Shown: positions 51,250-62,571 of the stretch, one piece after another | How positions within the stretch are numbered: position 1 is the stretch's first letter | Layout of the letters: each line of letters begins with the position of its first letter | NCBI GenBank assembly: GCA_038496445.1 | Contig: JALMLS010000210.1 | Coordinates: 62,001 to 126,000 of the forward strand | DNA: 64,000 nucleotides | Source: Trichosphaerium sp. ATCC 40318 | Taxonomy: Eukaryota > Discosea > Flabellinia > Trichosidae | Direction of reading: 5' to 3' | Program-made: the position numbers and the translations under genes | Notes under the pieces: generated by a model | Database searches by the model: none | Seen by the model: the letters and a program-made list of their open reading frames with translations, nothing else | Told to the model about the DNA's origin: nothing

Positions 51250-51540
51250 CTAACGAGGTCATGTACGTTATTATAAGACCTCCAATGCGTGCTATACTCA
51301 ATCTTATATTGGGCGGTCCAGTGCCAGCTGGAACATCTGGTACAGCAGTAGAGACTGCTCTCGCTGCGTATGACCTTTTTTTGAGTTCTATGCTTTAATA
51401 ATTAACATCTTATTTCATTTCAAAGTGCACGTGTCCAAGGTTTGGAAGTTGTTGTTTCCGCTGGAAACATTAATACAGATGCTTCTTTGCCACCTGCAAG
51501 GTTTGCGGAGGGTATAACGTACGAACTTTATTGAATTGAT
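51250..51540 (+). pseudogene. Subtilisin-like serine protease fragment
   Basis: Two short exon-like stretches, about 51290-51370 and 51425-51525, read AILNLILGGPVPAGTSGTAV-ETALAA and RVQGLEVVVSAGNINTDASL-PPARFAEGIT. These match the subtilase region around the oxyanion Asn (VVVxAGN, then N-x-DA and PAR), including the preceding NxSLGG-like strand. The catalytic Asp, His and Ser regions were not found on either side. A gene fragment left from a larger protease is the simplest reading. Confidence 0.6.
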
Positions 51541-53039
51541 AAGCAAGTTCAACAGCGGCAAACTGTACCTAATGCTTAACAAGTATACTGTTACTAAGCC
51601 TGTTTTAGACGGTCCAAGTTCTTTGTCTATTTTGTTACAGCATAGCCATATCCATACCCTAGACTAGCAAGAAGCCATGCTGTTGCTGAACTATTGACAA
51701 CTTCAGTAAACCACCATTTACTTGATTTGAAAGGATCCCAACCAAGAATGTTACGTTCTGTCACATGTTGACTTCCAAAATTGGCCAGCTTGCATGAATT
51801 AGAAAACATGCACAAAGGAAAATAAAATATTCACATCCTCAGCGCTGGCTGTATTTGCCTTTAATTTTTACAGCGCGTAGCTTCAATCAACACTCTTTTC
51901 ATATTGAGGGTGTGCTGGCTTGAACCAAGCAACGCTAAACAAATATGAGGTTCAAAGCAAGTTGGCCCTGGGAACTCTACTTGAAACAAGTGAGAGTGAC
52001 AAAAACACGTCAGTGTTGCTAATGTAAGAGAGCTTCTGCGCTTGCTTCACATACCAAAAGACACAGTTGATGCTCCACAATGACCTACCATTGTAACTTG
52101 GTGAACTAGCAAAGTAAATTCTGTGCTTAGCAGTTGCTGCTTTGTTTATACAAAGTTACTATTCGGAGACAAGTACCAATGTAATGTGGTTCAAGTCATG
52201 TATTAAGTAGGAAGAAGGCCGACTTTGAATGTTAAAAATCAAACGAAGATTGCTCACACATTATTTGAACTTGACAGAGAAGAAATCCACTACTATTTTT
52301 GAGTTAAAAATTGCGTACATTATTTCTAACCGTACTCCGTGCCCAATCAACTGAGATTAGTCTCATAGATGCCCTATTGTCAATGCATGTTCGGACTGTA
52401 TGTTAGAACACGTGAATACTGCGTATTTTAAATGTTCTAGTTGTTAATCTCGTGGGACTTCGTGTGTCCGAGATGCAGCGTGAAGATTCAACATTAGTGG
52501 CTACTGTCTGACCTACATGAGAAAAGCATTCTATAGTACAATAAGCAAAATTAGCGCTTCACTGTATGACACGTGAACTGCAGGAAATAAAGTTCGATGA
52601 AACTTTTCAACAACTTTCTGGGTCTAATATAGGTTAACAAACACGTTTTAGTCGAGATTGGGACTCGTTTTCCTATGTGCATCGTTTGTTACTAGTAGTT
52701 ATTAGGTCACGTGATTACCACACAATAATACGCAAATATTTTTCATAAAGTCAGAAAATCACGTGACTAAAACAGAAATCTCGAGATCCCACGGGATATA
52801 TCTAATTCGGCTATTTTTTGCGTCTATCATAAAGTCTTTATTGGAACTTCCTTGCTACAATAACTAAAACATAGTCATTTCTAGGCTTCTCAAGTACACG
52901 TTTTATCGAAAATTATTTAGACCTGTGAGTCTTTGACATGTGCAATATACTATATAGCGCTATTGATTGCCCATGTGTACTTTAATTCAAACTCAGCCGA
53001 GAAAAGTCAAATAAAAGCAAAAACAAGCAACAAAAAAGC
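51541..53039. other. Gene-poor spacer, 1.5 kb
   Basis: A 62-codon minus-strand frame (51627-51815) shows no family pattern. CACGTG-type sites occur near 52410, 52570, 52707 and 52758. No gene or transposon end was recognised. Confidence 0.4.
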
Positions 53040-53453
53040 ATGAGCAAACACACAAGAACTATGACAAATACTAGACATCCTATCTACCGTAAAGGTTTAT
53101 CGGTATCGGACTTGTTAGCACCATACGTAAAAAGAAGTGAATTAAAGCGAAGAGGGTTTCCGCCAACATACGAGCAATCAATGCTTAAACTAGGTACAAA
53201 AAAACTCAACTGTAAAACGTGCTTTATTGTTAACTTCTCTTGTTAAGTTGGTAGATTTCATTTACGACAACCTATACAAGGCAAACCAAAGGAAGAAAAA
53301 AAGTTGCAGTTGCTAAAAACAATGCAACAGAAAGGACCGTTTCAGTGTAAGAAAGCGTTCATTGTAAAAAGCACAACAAAGTTTTATTGGCAGTATTACA
53401 CGGAGGATATTTTGCTGATTGTGTTTCCACCCAAATCTTTTGAAGCTCTTTAG
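53040..53453 (+). CDS. Small hypothetical protein, about 119 aa
   Basis: The ATG is at 53040 (MSKHTRTMTNTRHPIYRKGL) and the TAG at 53451-53453, with one intron (about 53193-53246) that joins in phase. The first exon has SVSDLLAPYVKRSELKRRGF and PPTYEQSMLKL. The second has RFHLRQPIQGKPKEEKKLQL, QQKGPFQCKKAFIVKS and FYWQYYTEDILLIVFPPKSF. It is basic, with no signal peptide. No family was recognised, but the in-phase join across a stop-containing intron supports a real gene. Confidence 0.55.
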
Positions 53454-54714
53454 ACAGATCACAGGCACTGTATTGGTATTGTAAATAAAAATAAACCTAT
53501 TTAAAGCGAAAAATTAATACACCAAGCAGTGATAATAGTAAACCTTTTGAACTTGTTCAGATACCCAAATATTGACAATGGCGGTTTCGGCTAGTTGTTC
53601 CTTTTCATGATTGTAGCGTACTGAGTCATAAGATGAGGTCACGATGAATGATACTGATAACTAAAAACAACACTTGAGAAAAAACTAAAAGGGCAGGTAA
53701 ATGATGACGTTTGAAGCCCGTGAATTAACGTGCTCGGAACTTCTAACAAAATTCACATAAACCTTTCACAATCAATAAAACATGGAGTTTGTCCATAAAC
53801 ACATGTTTTAAAAAAGATCTTATAAAGCAATTATACAACCTCATAAAGCAGTTTGGATTCTAGCGCTATAGCGTGAGAATAAAGCCGAAAACTGGCACTT
53901 TTTCAAAACAAAACAAAACAACACAGAAAATAAGAGATACACGGGAAATAAACAAAGTGGATTACTCAGTATTCGAAAAAGCTGTCGACATGACATATAA
54001 AATTACTTCAACTTTCTAAAACTATTTTAGGTTGATGTAACAATTCAGTTCGCTCTCTTACAAACATCTGTATGGTTCCTCGGGTACCAAGCGTAATTAC
54101 ATTTTGTAACGATGATGACATAGTACGAATGGTATTCTATGGAACGGCAACCAGCAACAGTCACCTATATTTAACCCATAAGCACAGGGTTGTTTTTTTA
54201 TTGTAGCGCGTCTTCCGTTTTATACACTCCTAATTGTGTACAATGATTTGAAAAATATGGTTCTGATTTTCACGTGCTCAATACCCTTTTACAAAATAAC
54301 TGTTTTTAACCACGAAATATAGATAGGTCTATTCTACGTCGCTAATTTAGCTAAATTTGGGGTGCTGGTTTTGGGCTTGGGTGACAACATTTTTTGGTAG
54401 AAAACAGCTCATTTTTTGCAAATCAATTTGCGAAAAGTAGCGCTAAGCCCTTTTCCAAAGTTCGAATATCACAAAAGTTATCCTTTTACTGTAGCCAGCA
54501 TTTGAAATAGACAACATTTTCTTTCAAAACTAGGTACGTTTAAAAAAATGCACAAGTGGATTCTTTGTCTTCCCAGTTTTTTGTTTTCAAAAGATATGGG
54601 TGTAGGGCAAATACAAGTGAATATAGAGCTCTGTTCGGTTTCGGTGAGGCTTGTAGCTTTGAAAACAGAGTATTAAAAGATCAGGTGATAAATGTATATT
54701 CAAGTACATTCTGT
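53454..54714. other. Gene-poor spacer, 1.26 kb
   Basis: No coding pattern was seen apart from a plus-strand frame (54556-54834) that overlaps the alpha-galactosidase end and is probably chance. Confidence 0.4.
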
Positions 54715-56573
54715 TTACTGTGGGGTTATGCGGAACATAGCAACGCCGTGAGGTTGAACATGAGCAGAAAATACTCCTGCAAACGTACCAACGTCCTTGT
54801 GCTCATACAAGTCTCTGAATTTGGCAGATCCTGAAATACCTATCTGAGGGAAAGAAGCGGTGATTGATACAGCAGAATCATTCGTGTTAAAGAGCACTAA
54901 CGCCTTATCTCCATTATGCAATGGACGGACCCATATTTGTTTTCCATTTAGATTACTAACACGTTGGCCTTGTTTACCCATTGGATCTTGGTCAACAGCA
55001 ATGATCTCCTTGTTAAGTAAGATCTCTAACAAAAAGTAAGACAAAGGTAGATAAAAGTACACTACAAAAGAAAATGACAAGCACTTACGTCTAAAGTTAT
55101 CTGTTATTGTTCGAAGGTCATTGGACATGAGTAATGGTGCTGCAAGGATAGACCATATTGCCATTTGAGATTTCGCTTCTTCTTCATTGAGACCGGTGTC
55201 GCCGATGATCAACATATCAGGGTCATTCCATTGTCCTGGTCCAGCGTTTGGAATCAACATTGCTTGATTGTCAGCACACCAATTGATAATACCTTGTTAA
55301 CACGATTAACTTCTGATTCTGTTGTATCTAATTTATACCTAGAACAGACTTCCAGTTATTTTGGATATCGTCATACATACGCCACATGTTGCCTATAACA
55401 TCAAACTTAGGAAACGAAGAAAAAAAAAGTAATTCTGGTACAATTCTTTGTAACGTCTGACCAAGTCACATTCATGTATGCCGGCCAACTGCACGAATAA
55501 ACTAAGATAATTAATTCAGGATTAACTGTGCTATACGATTGTGACAGTGGGTAAAGTGGAATACAAAAAAAGCAAAATTAATCGTCTTGTGAATTTTTTT
55601 CTCGAAGTATATTGTACCGAAAGGACGACCAGTTTTTAACAAAGCACGACTCATTTGTGGGTAACCAATATTTTTTGTAGCTTCATCTGAATAGCAGCCT
55701 GATAAAAAAGTATTGTTAGTGTAAAGAAGACAAATAAGCTTGCTTTTTGTTTATTAACTATTCTGAAGGCGTACCGTCTAATTTGAGCATATCGATACCC
55801 CAAGAAGCAAAAGTATCTGCATCTTGTGTTATTTTATCGAGTGTAGTTCCAGGGTAACCGCCACAAGTATGTGTACCCAAATCCTATCAAATTTCGTCAC
55901 GTGACTTAACACTAAAACTAAAACTCGAAAATGTAAGTAAAAAACGAACCTCATAGATACCAATCTTGAGTCCTTTGGCATGGATGTAATCCGCCAGCCA
56001 TTTAATACCGTGAGGGAATCTCGTAGGATCAGCTTCAAGACTACCATTAGCGTTCCTGCCTGCTTTATTCAACCAACTAAATAACATAAATTTGTTGCTA
56101 ACAAAGTTGAGCGTATGTTACCAATCATCAATGTTCACGTGATTGTAACCGGCGTCCTAAGGAAAAAGTTGGACGTTACTTCACACGTGTTTATACAACG
56201 TACAAGGTAACCATCAGCAGCCATTCTATCGGCCATATCTAAGTTGTAACAATGTTATCTCACGTGCGTTTTGGCAAATACGGAAACAACTGCCAACTGC
56301 CAAAAAAAGTGTTAAAATTTTAACTTTTTGGTACCCATAAACAGTTTTTCAGCGATACAAGTGTCTGGTGTTGCTTCGCAGTCGATATTACATCTAAACT
56401 TCTCCCAATCAAGCCATCCCACTATACATGTAAGTTAGAACGTATTTGTAACGTTTCGGTTAAATTTCGATTAAAAAAAGCTTACTGACAGGCGTTCGCG
56501 CTTGGCCGTTGTCGAGGCCACTCACAGATATTGCGAAAGCAAATATTATCAATAAAACAGCGTATCCCTTCAT
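54715..56573 (-). CDS. GH27 alpha-galactosidase (secreted)
   Basis: The ATG is at 56573 ([19 protein letters not shown], a signal peptide) and the stop at 54715; about ten introns. The conserved order is clear: [79 protein letters not shown] (nucleophile Asp in KLD), [25 protein letters not shown] (acid/base region), [30 protein letters not shown] and [18 protein letters not shown]. It ends in a beta-sandwich domain ([20 protein letters not shown]). It should remove terminal alpha-galactose from glycans or glycolipids, in lysosomes or outside the cell. Whether it prefers galactose or N-acetylgalactosamine cannot be read from these motifs. Confidence 0.93.
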
Positions 56574-56685
56574 GTGTTGGAGTGCACTTGATTAAAAAAA
56601 AATGGCTAGATTAAGCGAGACTGAACAAAAAAAGAAGTTGGAGATTTTGGAAGTTTGTAGGAAATTCAGCTCAACCCAACTACCC

Positions 56686-56955
56686 TTAAGCCTTCAAGGT
56701 AAGACCTGCACCTAAGAATGCGTGGGTTAATGCCAACTGAAAAATACCACCTTCTAGTGAGTAGCTACAACGTAAAATTGAGTTAATCGGCCAGTTTTTT
56801 TTTTCTTTAAGCCAGCTTTGGTCAAGACTCACACCTGAAATCGAAGTAAAAGCGCTAGTCATGAACAAACCTTTCAATACAAGACATTTAGACGTCGTGT
56901 AGTTGTGTAAACTTATAATCCGCAAACTTATCAAGTTTAGCTTGATTTAAGTGAA
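56686..56955 (-). CDS. Possible small protein, 3' exons only
   Basis: Three short exons join in phase to give LNQAKLDKFADYKFTQLHD, RFYFDFS, and YSLEGGIFQLALTHAFLGAG with the end LTLKA, stopping at 56686. Introns would be about 56897-56859 and 56838-56769. The start lies upstream but was not resolved. The hydrophobic, Gly-rich end might be a membrane segment or beta-strand of a mitochondrial outer-membrane protein; this is a guess. Confidence 0.35.
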
Positions 56956-57072
56956 CAGTTTGTACACGCGTTCACAGTAATTTCACTTTACCCTTGAACG
57001 GTTTACCACAACTGCAGTCGGTTAAAATTTACGCGAAAAAACTCGTAGAATACGCATCAATTTGTTATTAAA

Positions 57073-58122
57073 ATGGCACGTGTTGTATGAAAAAAAATAC
57101 TAAGCAAATTCTAGGATAAGGAACCAGGTTTATTAAAATTACCAGTAGAGCTTCATCTTGATATTTCAGACTTAGACACTGAAGTTTACAAAAAGTTACC
57201 ACTCTTGTGTAAACAAACCTCTCTCGTACGTTATGATGCGAGTCTATTGAAACATGGTCTGTGGGTTGCGACATTACAGGAGGTAGTGATTAAAAGCCAA
57301 CACTGGGATCATGGTAAACGGGAAGATCAATACAAGAGGTGGAACGAGAATGGAGAATTGCGGAAACAGATCAATTACGTTAATGGCAAAAAGCAAGGAG
57401 AATGGAAGAAGTGGCATGAAAACAACCAATTGCGGGAACAGCGCAGTTATGTTGATGGCCGAAGGCAAGGAGAATGCAAGAGGTGGCATAAGAATGGGCA
57501 ATTGTTCGAACAGTTCAACTACATTGATGGTAAGCGACAGGGAGTATACAAGAAATGGCAAGACAATGGGCATTTGGAGAAGCAGTGCCACTACACCGAT
57601 GGTAAAAAGCATGGAGAATGTAAGACGTGGTATGATGGCAAATTGAGGAAACAATGTAGGTATGTTGATGGCAAAAAGCAAGGAGAATGGAAGAAGTGGT
57701 TTGAAGACAAATTATGGATACACGACAATTATGTCAATGGTAAAATGCATGGCGTATGCAAAAGATGGTTTAGTAATGGCCAATTGAAGCAACAATATAA
57801 TTACGTAAACGGTGAAAGACACGGTGAATACAAGGAATGGCTTGAGGATGGTAAATTGGAAGAAAAAGGCAATTATGTTAATGACAAATGGCATGGTAAA
57901 CGCACAAAATGGAATAAGTACGGCAAATTATTAGTACGTTGCAATTACCAAAAGGGCAAATTACATGGGCAATACCAGTTTTATAACAACGGTTCATTAG
58001 TAGAAAAGCACAATTATTTTGAAGGTAATATGCATGGGATATGCAAGAAATATACTTTGAACATGTGGGAATCGACGCAGTGCAAGTTCATTCATGGTAA
58101 ACAGCAAGGAGAATGGGAGTAG
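57073..58122 (+). CDS. F-box-like / MORN-variant repeat protein
   Basis: The ATG at 57073 (MAR) is followed by a 33-nt intron (57082-57114, with TACTAAG as branch site). The second exon continues DKEPGLLKLPVELHLDISDL and DTEVYKKLPLLCKQTS to the stop at 58120-58122. The N-terminal 50 residues look like a short F-box (LPVELHL then LPLLCK). About 11 MORN-variant repeats of 22-24 residues follow, with the pattern W-x-x-N-G-x-L-x-x-Q-x-x-Y-V-x-G-K-x-x-G-E-x-K-x-W. It resembles the protein at 1-794. A model is an SCF adaptor that uses the repeats as its binding surface (inference). Confidence 0.82.
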
Positions 58123-58815
58123 CTGAAATAGCAGGATGAAATTAACAGCGAAACATGACGCACTTTTCGTCTATTTTCTGAGAATTGTTGCTCAATTTTT
58201 TATTGTTGTGTGCATTCCTTTAATAAACAACATGTAGTCATATAATTGTGCGCGAAAACTCAAAGAGACTACTAACTACAAATGTCTATTTCACGTGATC
58301 TTGATAATTTTGGACACCTGTTTGTAAAGCTATTTAAACAATGAATAGATGTGCAAGGCCTATGCTAACCTCAATGTTCTGATACCACTCTGTATTCTAC
58401 AGTTTACCATAACAAATACATCCATTTTCCACCATTGTAAACATTCGCCAGTGGTCTGTTTTTATGTTTTGTACACAAACATCCTCGTATGAAGCTGCAG
58501 CTAATAATATCACCAACTGCTTTTCACAATTCATTGATCACTATTGTTTATTCATTAACAAAAAACGATAATCTTGTGCCTACATTGCATGATAAACTTT
58601 GTTCGTACAATTGTACTTCTACTATATTTTCGTGGTGTTCCGTGTAGATTGCTTTTAAGTTTTTAAGTAGTTCCTGTCATACTTCCACTCACGTTTCTCC
58701 GGTAATTTCTCCTGTTTGGCTTCTCTCACGTAATGGAGAGTTGATGCGCCTCGATTGCAGTTTTGTCTGCCTTAGCAATTTCGGACATTTTAAGCGACGA
58801 AAACACTTGTAAGCA
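58123..58815. other. Spacer
   Basis: It lies between two plus-strand genes. TTCACGTGAT occurs near 58290. The last 100 bp are presumably the promoter of the ankyrin-RhoGEF gene. No gene was recognised. Confidence 0.4.
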
Positions 58816-61800
58816 ATGCAAGAGCCAAATGCCTTGTTTGGCCTACTACAAAGATTAAATCCAATAGAACAAGCAGGTTCTGGAGATCAAGTGAGACAAA
58901 TAGTACAACAAATACAACGAGATGGACAAATACTTGATCTAAGCGCTAAAGACGCCGTAAGTATTATAAGAACACCACGTGACAAGTCACGTTTTTAGAA
59001 ACGATAAAAATCAAGAAACTTTGTTTAGTTTTTTTTTTTGATTAAATTTCGTTTATTAGGAAGGAAACACAGTTCTACACATCGCTACGTTGAAGGTACG
59101 CAGCTTTATCGCTTTTTGGTGACAAAAGGATAAAATACACCATCTTTTACGCTATTTGAGAAATTCTGAAGCGTGTAACTATCGATGGAAGTACCGTATT
59201 GTTCTCACGTGAAATTTTTTTTGGACACCCATTTAAAGCGATATATTTGTTTTTGGCTTTTCTAACCGACATGAAAGGGTCACCCTGATATAATACAAGC
59301 TTTACTTACAGCTGGGCTAAGAAAGATATTCGTAACTCTGCTGGATTATCCGTTACGAAACTTGCGCTACAAGAATGTGAAGTTAACCAACGGCCCGAAA
59401 TGTGGTTTGTAGGTAAACACAAAAAAAGAACCTAAACAGAAAACTGCTGTGTCAAGCACGCTAGAGATTGTGTATACTTTTTCTTTTGTTGTACTCAACT
59501 AGCGCTAGTTGAAATGCTCATGGATGAGGAAAAGTACGGAGGTGCTAAGGAAGCAGCAGAAAGCGCATTCCAAGAGAGAATAGATAAAAGAAAATCAACA
59601 CTCGATAACTTTGTAATTGGATTTCTTGATTACATGGATCACTTGAATGCAGCGAATGAGATAAAGATAGCACTAGAACTAACGTAACAAATAATATATT
59701 TAAATTATACGGTACTCACTCTATATTTAGAACAAAAACAAAGCTTGTTACTTCTATCAAAGGATCGGTTGTGCAAATTTTATTTGGAGGATTTGATAAT
59801 GTTCGTTTTTTTTTCGTTGTTGCCTTGCTCTGTTCATTTCTCGTTCTATTGAAAACCATGCAGGTCATGTTATTAACAATACATAGGTTCTAACAAGTAC
59901 AAGAGCTATAGCAGATGCAATAAAAAATAGTGTTGAACACCAGACAATTAACGAAGATCTGGGGGTAAGAGCTTATTCTTTTTTTAATCAAAAAGTTTTT
60001 ATTTTTAAACTCACCTTTCTAGCATATATTTCTAAATAACGCAGACGCTTTTCGGGTTTATACATCATACGTAGTACATGGAAGAGATAGGCATAATCTT
60101 ATTAAAAAACATGAACGTGGAGACACCTCACTTTACAGATTTCTCCAAGCATGTCAACTTCTTCCACAATACAAAACATATAAACCAGCGTACGTACCTA
60201 TAGTCACTCACTCCATTTCATGGTTTTAATACTATAATACTCACATACATATTAGTCTGAGCGATTTTTTCAACAGACCTGGACGTAAGATACAACAGTT
60301 GCCGTTTGAACTTGTTCGTCTTTAAAACTAGTGATTTTTTTATCATCTAACGAATTGATCTCAGGACAATGTTCTTAACGACAGCGGTAGTATGTCTCAA
60401 AATAGTAAACAAGTATTACAAGACGCAATCACGCATCTCAAAGCGGTATGTTCAGCAGTTAACGGAAAGGTGGAAGAATACCAAAAACAAAAATTGGCGC
60501 AAGAACATCAACCAAGATTCTTCAAACACGTGCGTAATAACAGTTAGCTTGGTTAAACTATCAGAAATTGAGCATCTAACGTTCTATGCAGAAAGAGGAT
60601 AGACGTATTGGGCGTACAGTGGTAAAGTATGGTGCGAGCGAAGGCTTGTTTGGATAAAAACTAACGAGTTGAGGAATAGGGCGTCTGTTTTTACACAACA
60701 GAGATGATAGCAATCTTGTTATTACAGATGGCAACAGCACCATTGGTCGTCGCTTACGTGGCACAGCTGGCCGCTTCCAAGGTGCGTACAAGAATCAATT
60801 GAATGTGTATATCTTAATGAATGTAGAATGGGCACGTTCGACGTCCGTGATGAAGAAGAGAAGCCCAAAACGGGAGCTTAATCTCGTTGAGATGTGTTTG
60901 TACGACACTTAAATTGGTTTTTTAATTCTTTCCTGGTTGGTTACTAACACGTGTAATTTTGTTTCAGATTTAATGACGTTCTTGCACATAAATCCATTGC
61001 ACGTACTGGAACAGTGAATAAAAGATCAGTATACCGAGTTCGCCTTCTTGATATTAACAGTGTGAACATGACATCAATCAATATTCAAGGAAAGAATTGT
61101 ACGTCTCCCATGTTGCATATCTTTTACGTACTGTTCAACAAACTTATATATAACGGACATAAACTAAATATATCAGACACCTGAAGCACTATATATCTTT
61201 GTGCTTGCTAAAAGAGCTTCCCCTTTTGTTTGTGCTTCTTGCATTTTTCTGATTTTTTGTGTTTAGATTCAGCTTTTGAAGTACAAACAGATATCAGCAG
61301 TCCGTTTATATTCTATATCCCAGCTGCCAAAGAACGCGATGAATGGTTTGATGCTATTAGCTCGGCACAAACAAAGCTATTGGAAGTAAAAATAGCGAGA
61401 ATTTCACGAGCACCTAACGAAGTACATAAAAAAACATTAAAAAAAAAACCAAGATTAATCAAACAGCACTTTCTTCTTTAACCACCCTCACCTAAACTTA
61501 TTCGTTTCTTGTTATTAGACTCCAAATTTACGCAAGAGCAATTACACAGTAAACTCGCTACCTAAAGCATTATACTAACAGTTATACTAGAACAACACAC
61601 CAACACCCAGAAGAACACCATCCTCGACTTCTCTACAAGTTACTGGAGGAGGAGCTTGGCAACAAGAAGAAGATTATAGTCAAGGATCAACATCAGTTGT
61701 ACCTCAGGCTAAGAGACCTACACTTCGACCTGATATGTTCACTCCACAACCTACATCACGTCCTGGAACGCCTATACTAGATCGGAAATTCTCGATTTCA

Positions 61801-62159
61801 TTTGCAAAATCTCCTATTCCGCATTCTCCATCGCCAGCCTCAGGTGGTCCTCCTTCGTTCTCTGCGCCTAGAAAACCTCCTCCATTTACAGCTAGTAACC
61901 CTCCTAAACGTCCACCATCAAGCGCACCTCCAGGATCCCCAAGACCGCCACCTAGGTCGGCGCTTCCAAGGACAAAATCAGTGTATCCGTATGAAATGTT
62001 GTATGATTTCTTGTTTTAACTTTATCCCTTAGATCATCGAAGTCACCTCCGTTACCTCCACTACAACGTACAACATCTGCAGATCGTCAAGCAGATTTGG
62101 CTATTGCTATGGCTTCGAGAAATATAACATCATTTGTGTCTCAGTTGCCAAAACACTGA
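58816..62159 (+). CDS. Ankyrin - RhoGEF (DH) - PH protein with Pro-rich tail
   Basis: The ATG is at 58816 and the TGA at 62157-62159; many short introns. The N-terminus reads NALFGLLQRLNPIEQAGSGD, then an ankyrin-like pair split by an intron (EGNTVLHIATLK, then KGHPDIIQALLTAGAKKDIR). The DH domain follows: VLTSTRAIADAIKNSVEHQT, HIFLNNADAFRVYTSYVVHG, LYRFLQACQLLPQYKTYKP, and a last helix QVLQDAITHLKAVCSAVNGK. A PH domain comes next: FNDVLAHKSIARTGTVNKRS, VYRVRLLDINSVNM and IFYIPAAKERDEWFDAISSA. The C-terminus is Pro/Ser-rich (PPSSAPPGSPRPPPRSALPR). It should activate Rho-type GTPases at membranes. The DH motif near 60290 (PGRKIQQLPFELVR) is unusual and may contain a misread exon edge. Confidence 0.78.
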
Positions 62160-62571
62160 CAGTTTTTTTTACATTGAGAATATTCAGTTTTCTTTTTTTC
62201 TCTTGGTGTTATTTAATATTCACGTGTACGAATAAACATACTTATAATTTCTATATATGAATTTAATCACTGAAGATATGTTAAGGTTAGAAGAGCGTAA
62301 AGGTACTAGCAGTTGAAAAATTTGAATTCAAATTGAATTTTTGTACTAAAAAACCGTTTTCAAATTTTTGACATTTGAAGTTGTCTCAAGCAATGCTGGC
62401 TTTACGAAAATTAATACTATTCTTTTCATCGCATGTACTTATAGTCAGTAGTTTGTGTATATATTATTTTGTACTTTCTAATATTACGTAAACAAAGCCT
62501 CTTTGCATCCGAAAATAGGCGAGTTTTCTCCAAAACACCGATAAATATTCCCATTTCGGAACATTTTGACT
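62160..62571. other. Spacer
   Basis: It is AT-rich, between the RhoGEF 3' end (AATAAA near 62231) and the secreted lamin-tail gene. No gene was recognised. Confidence 0.4.

Noticed and set aside
54556-54834. 92-codon plus-strand frame
   Set aside because: It overlaps the end of the well-supported alpha-galactosidase on the other strand.
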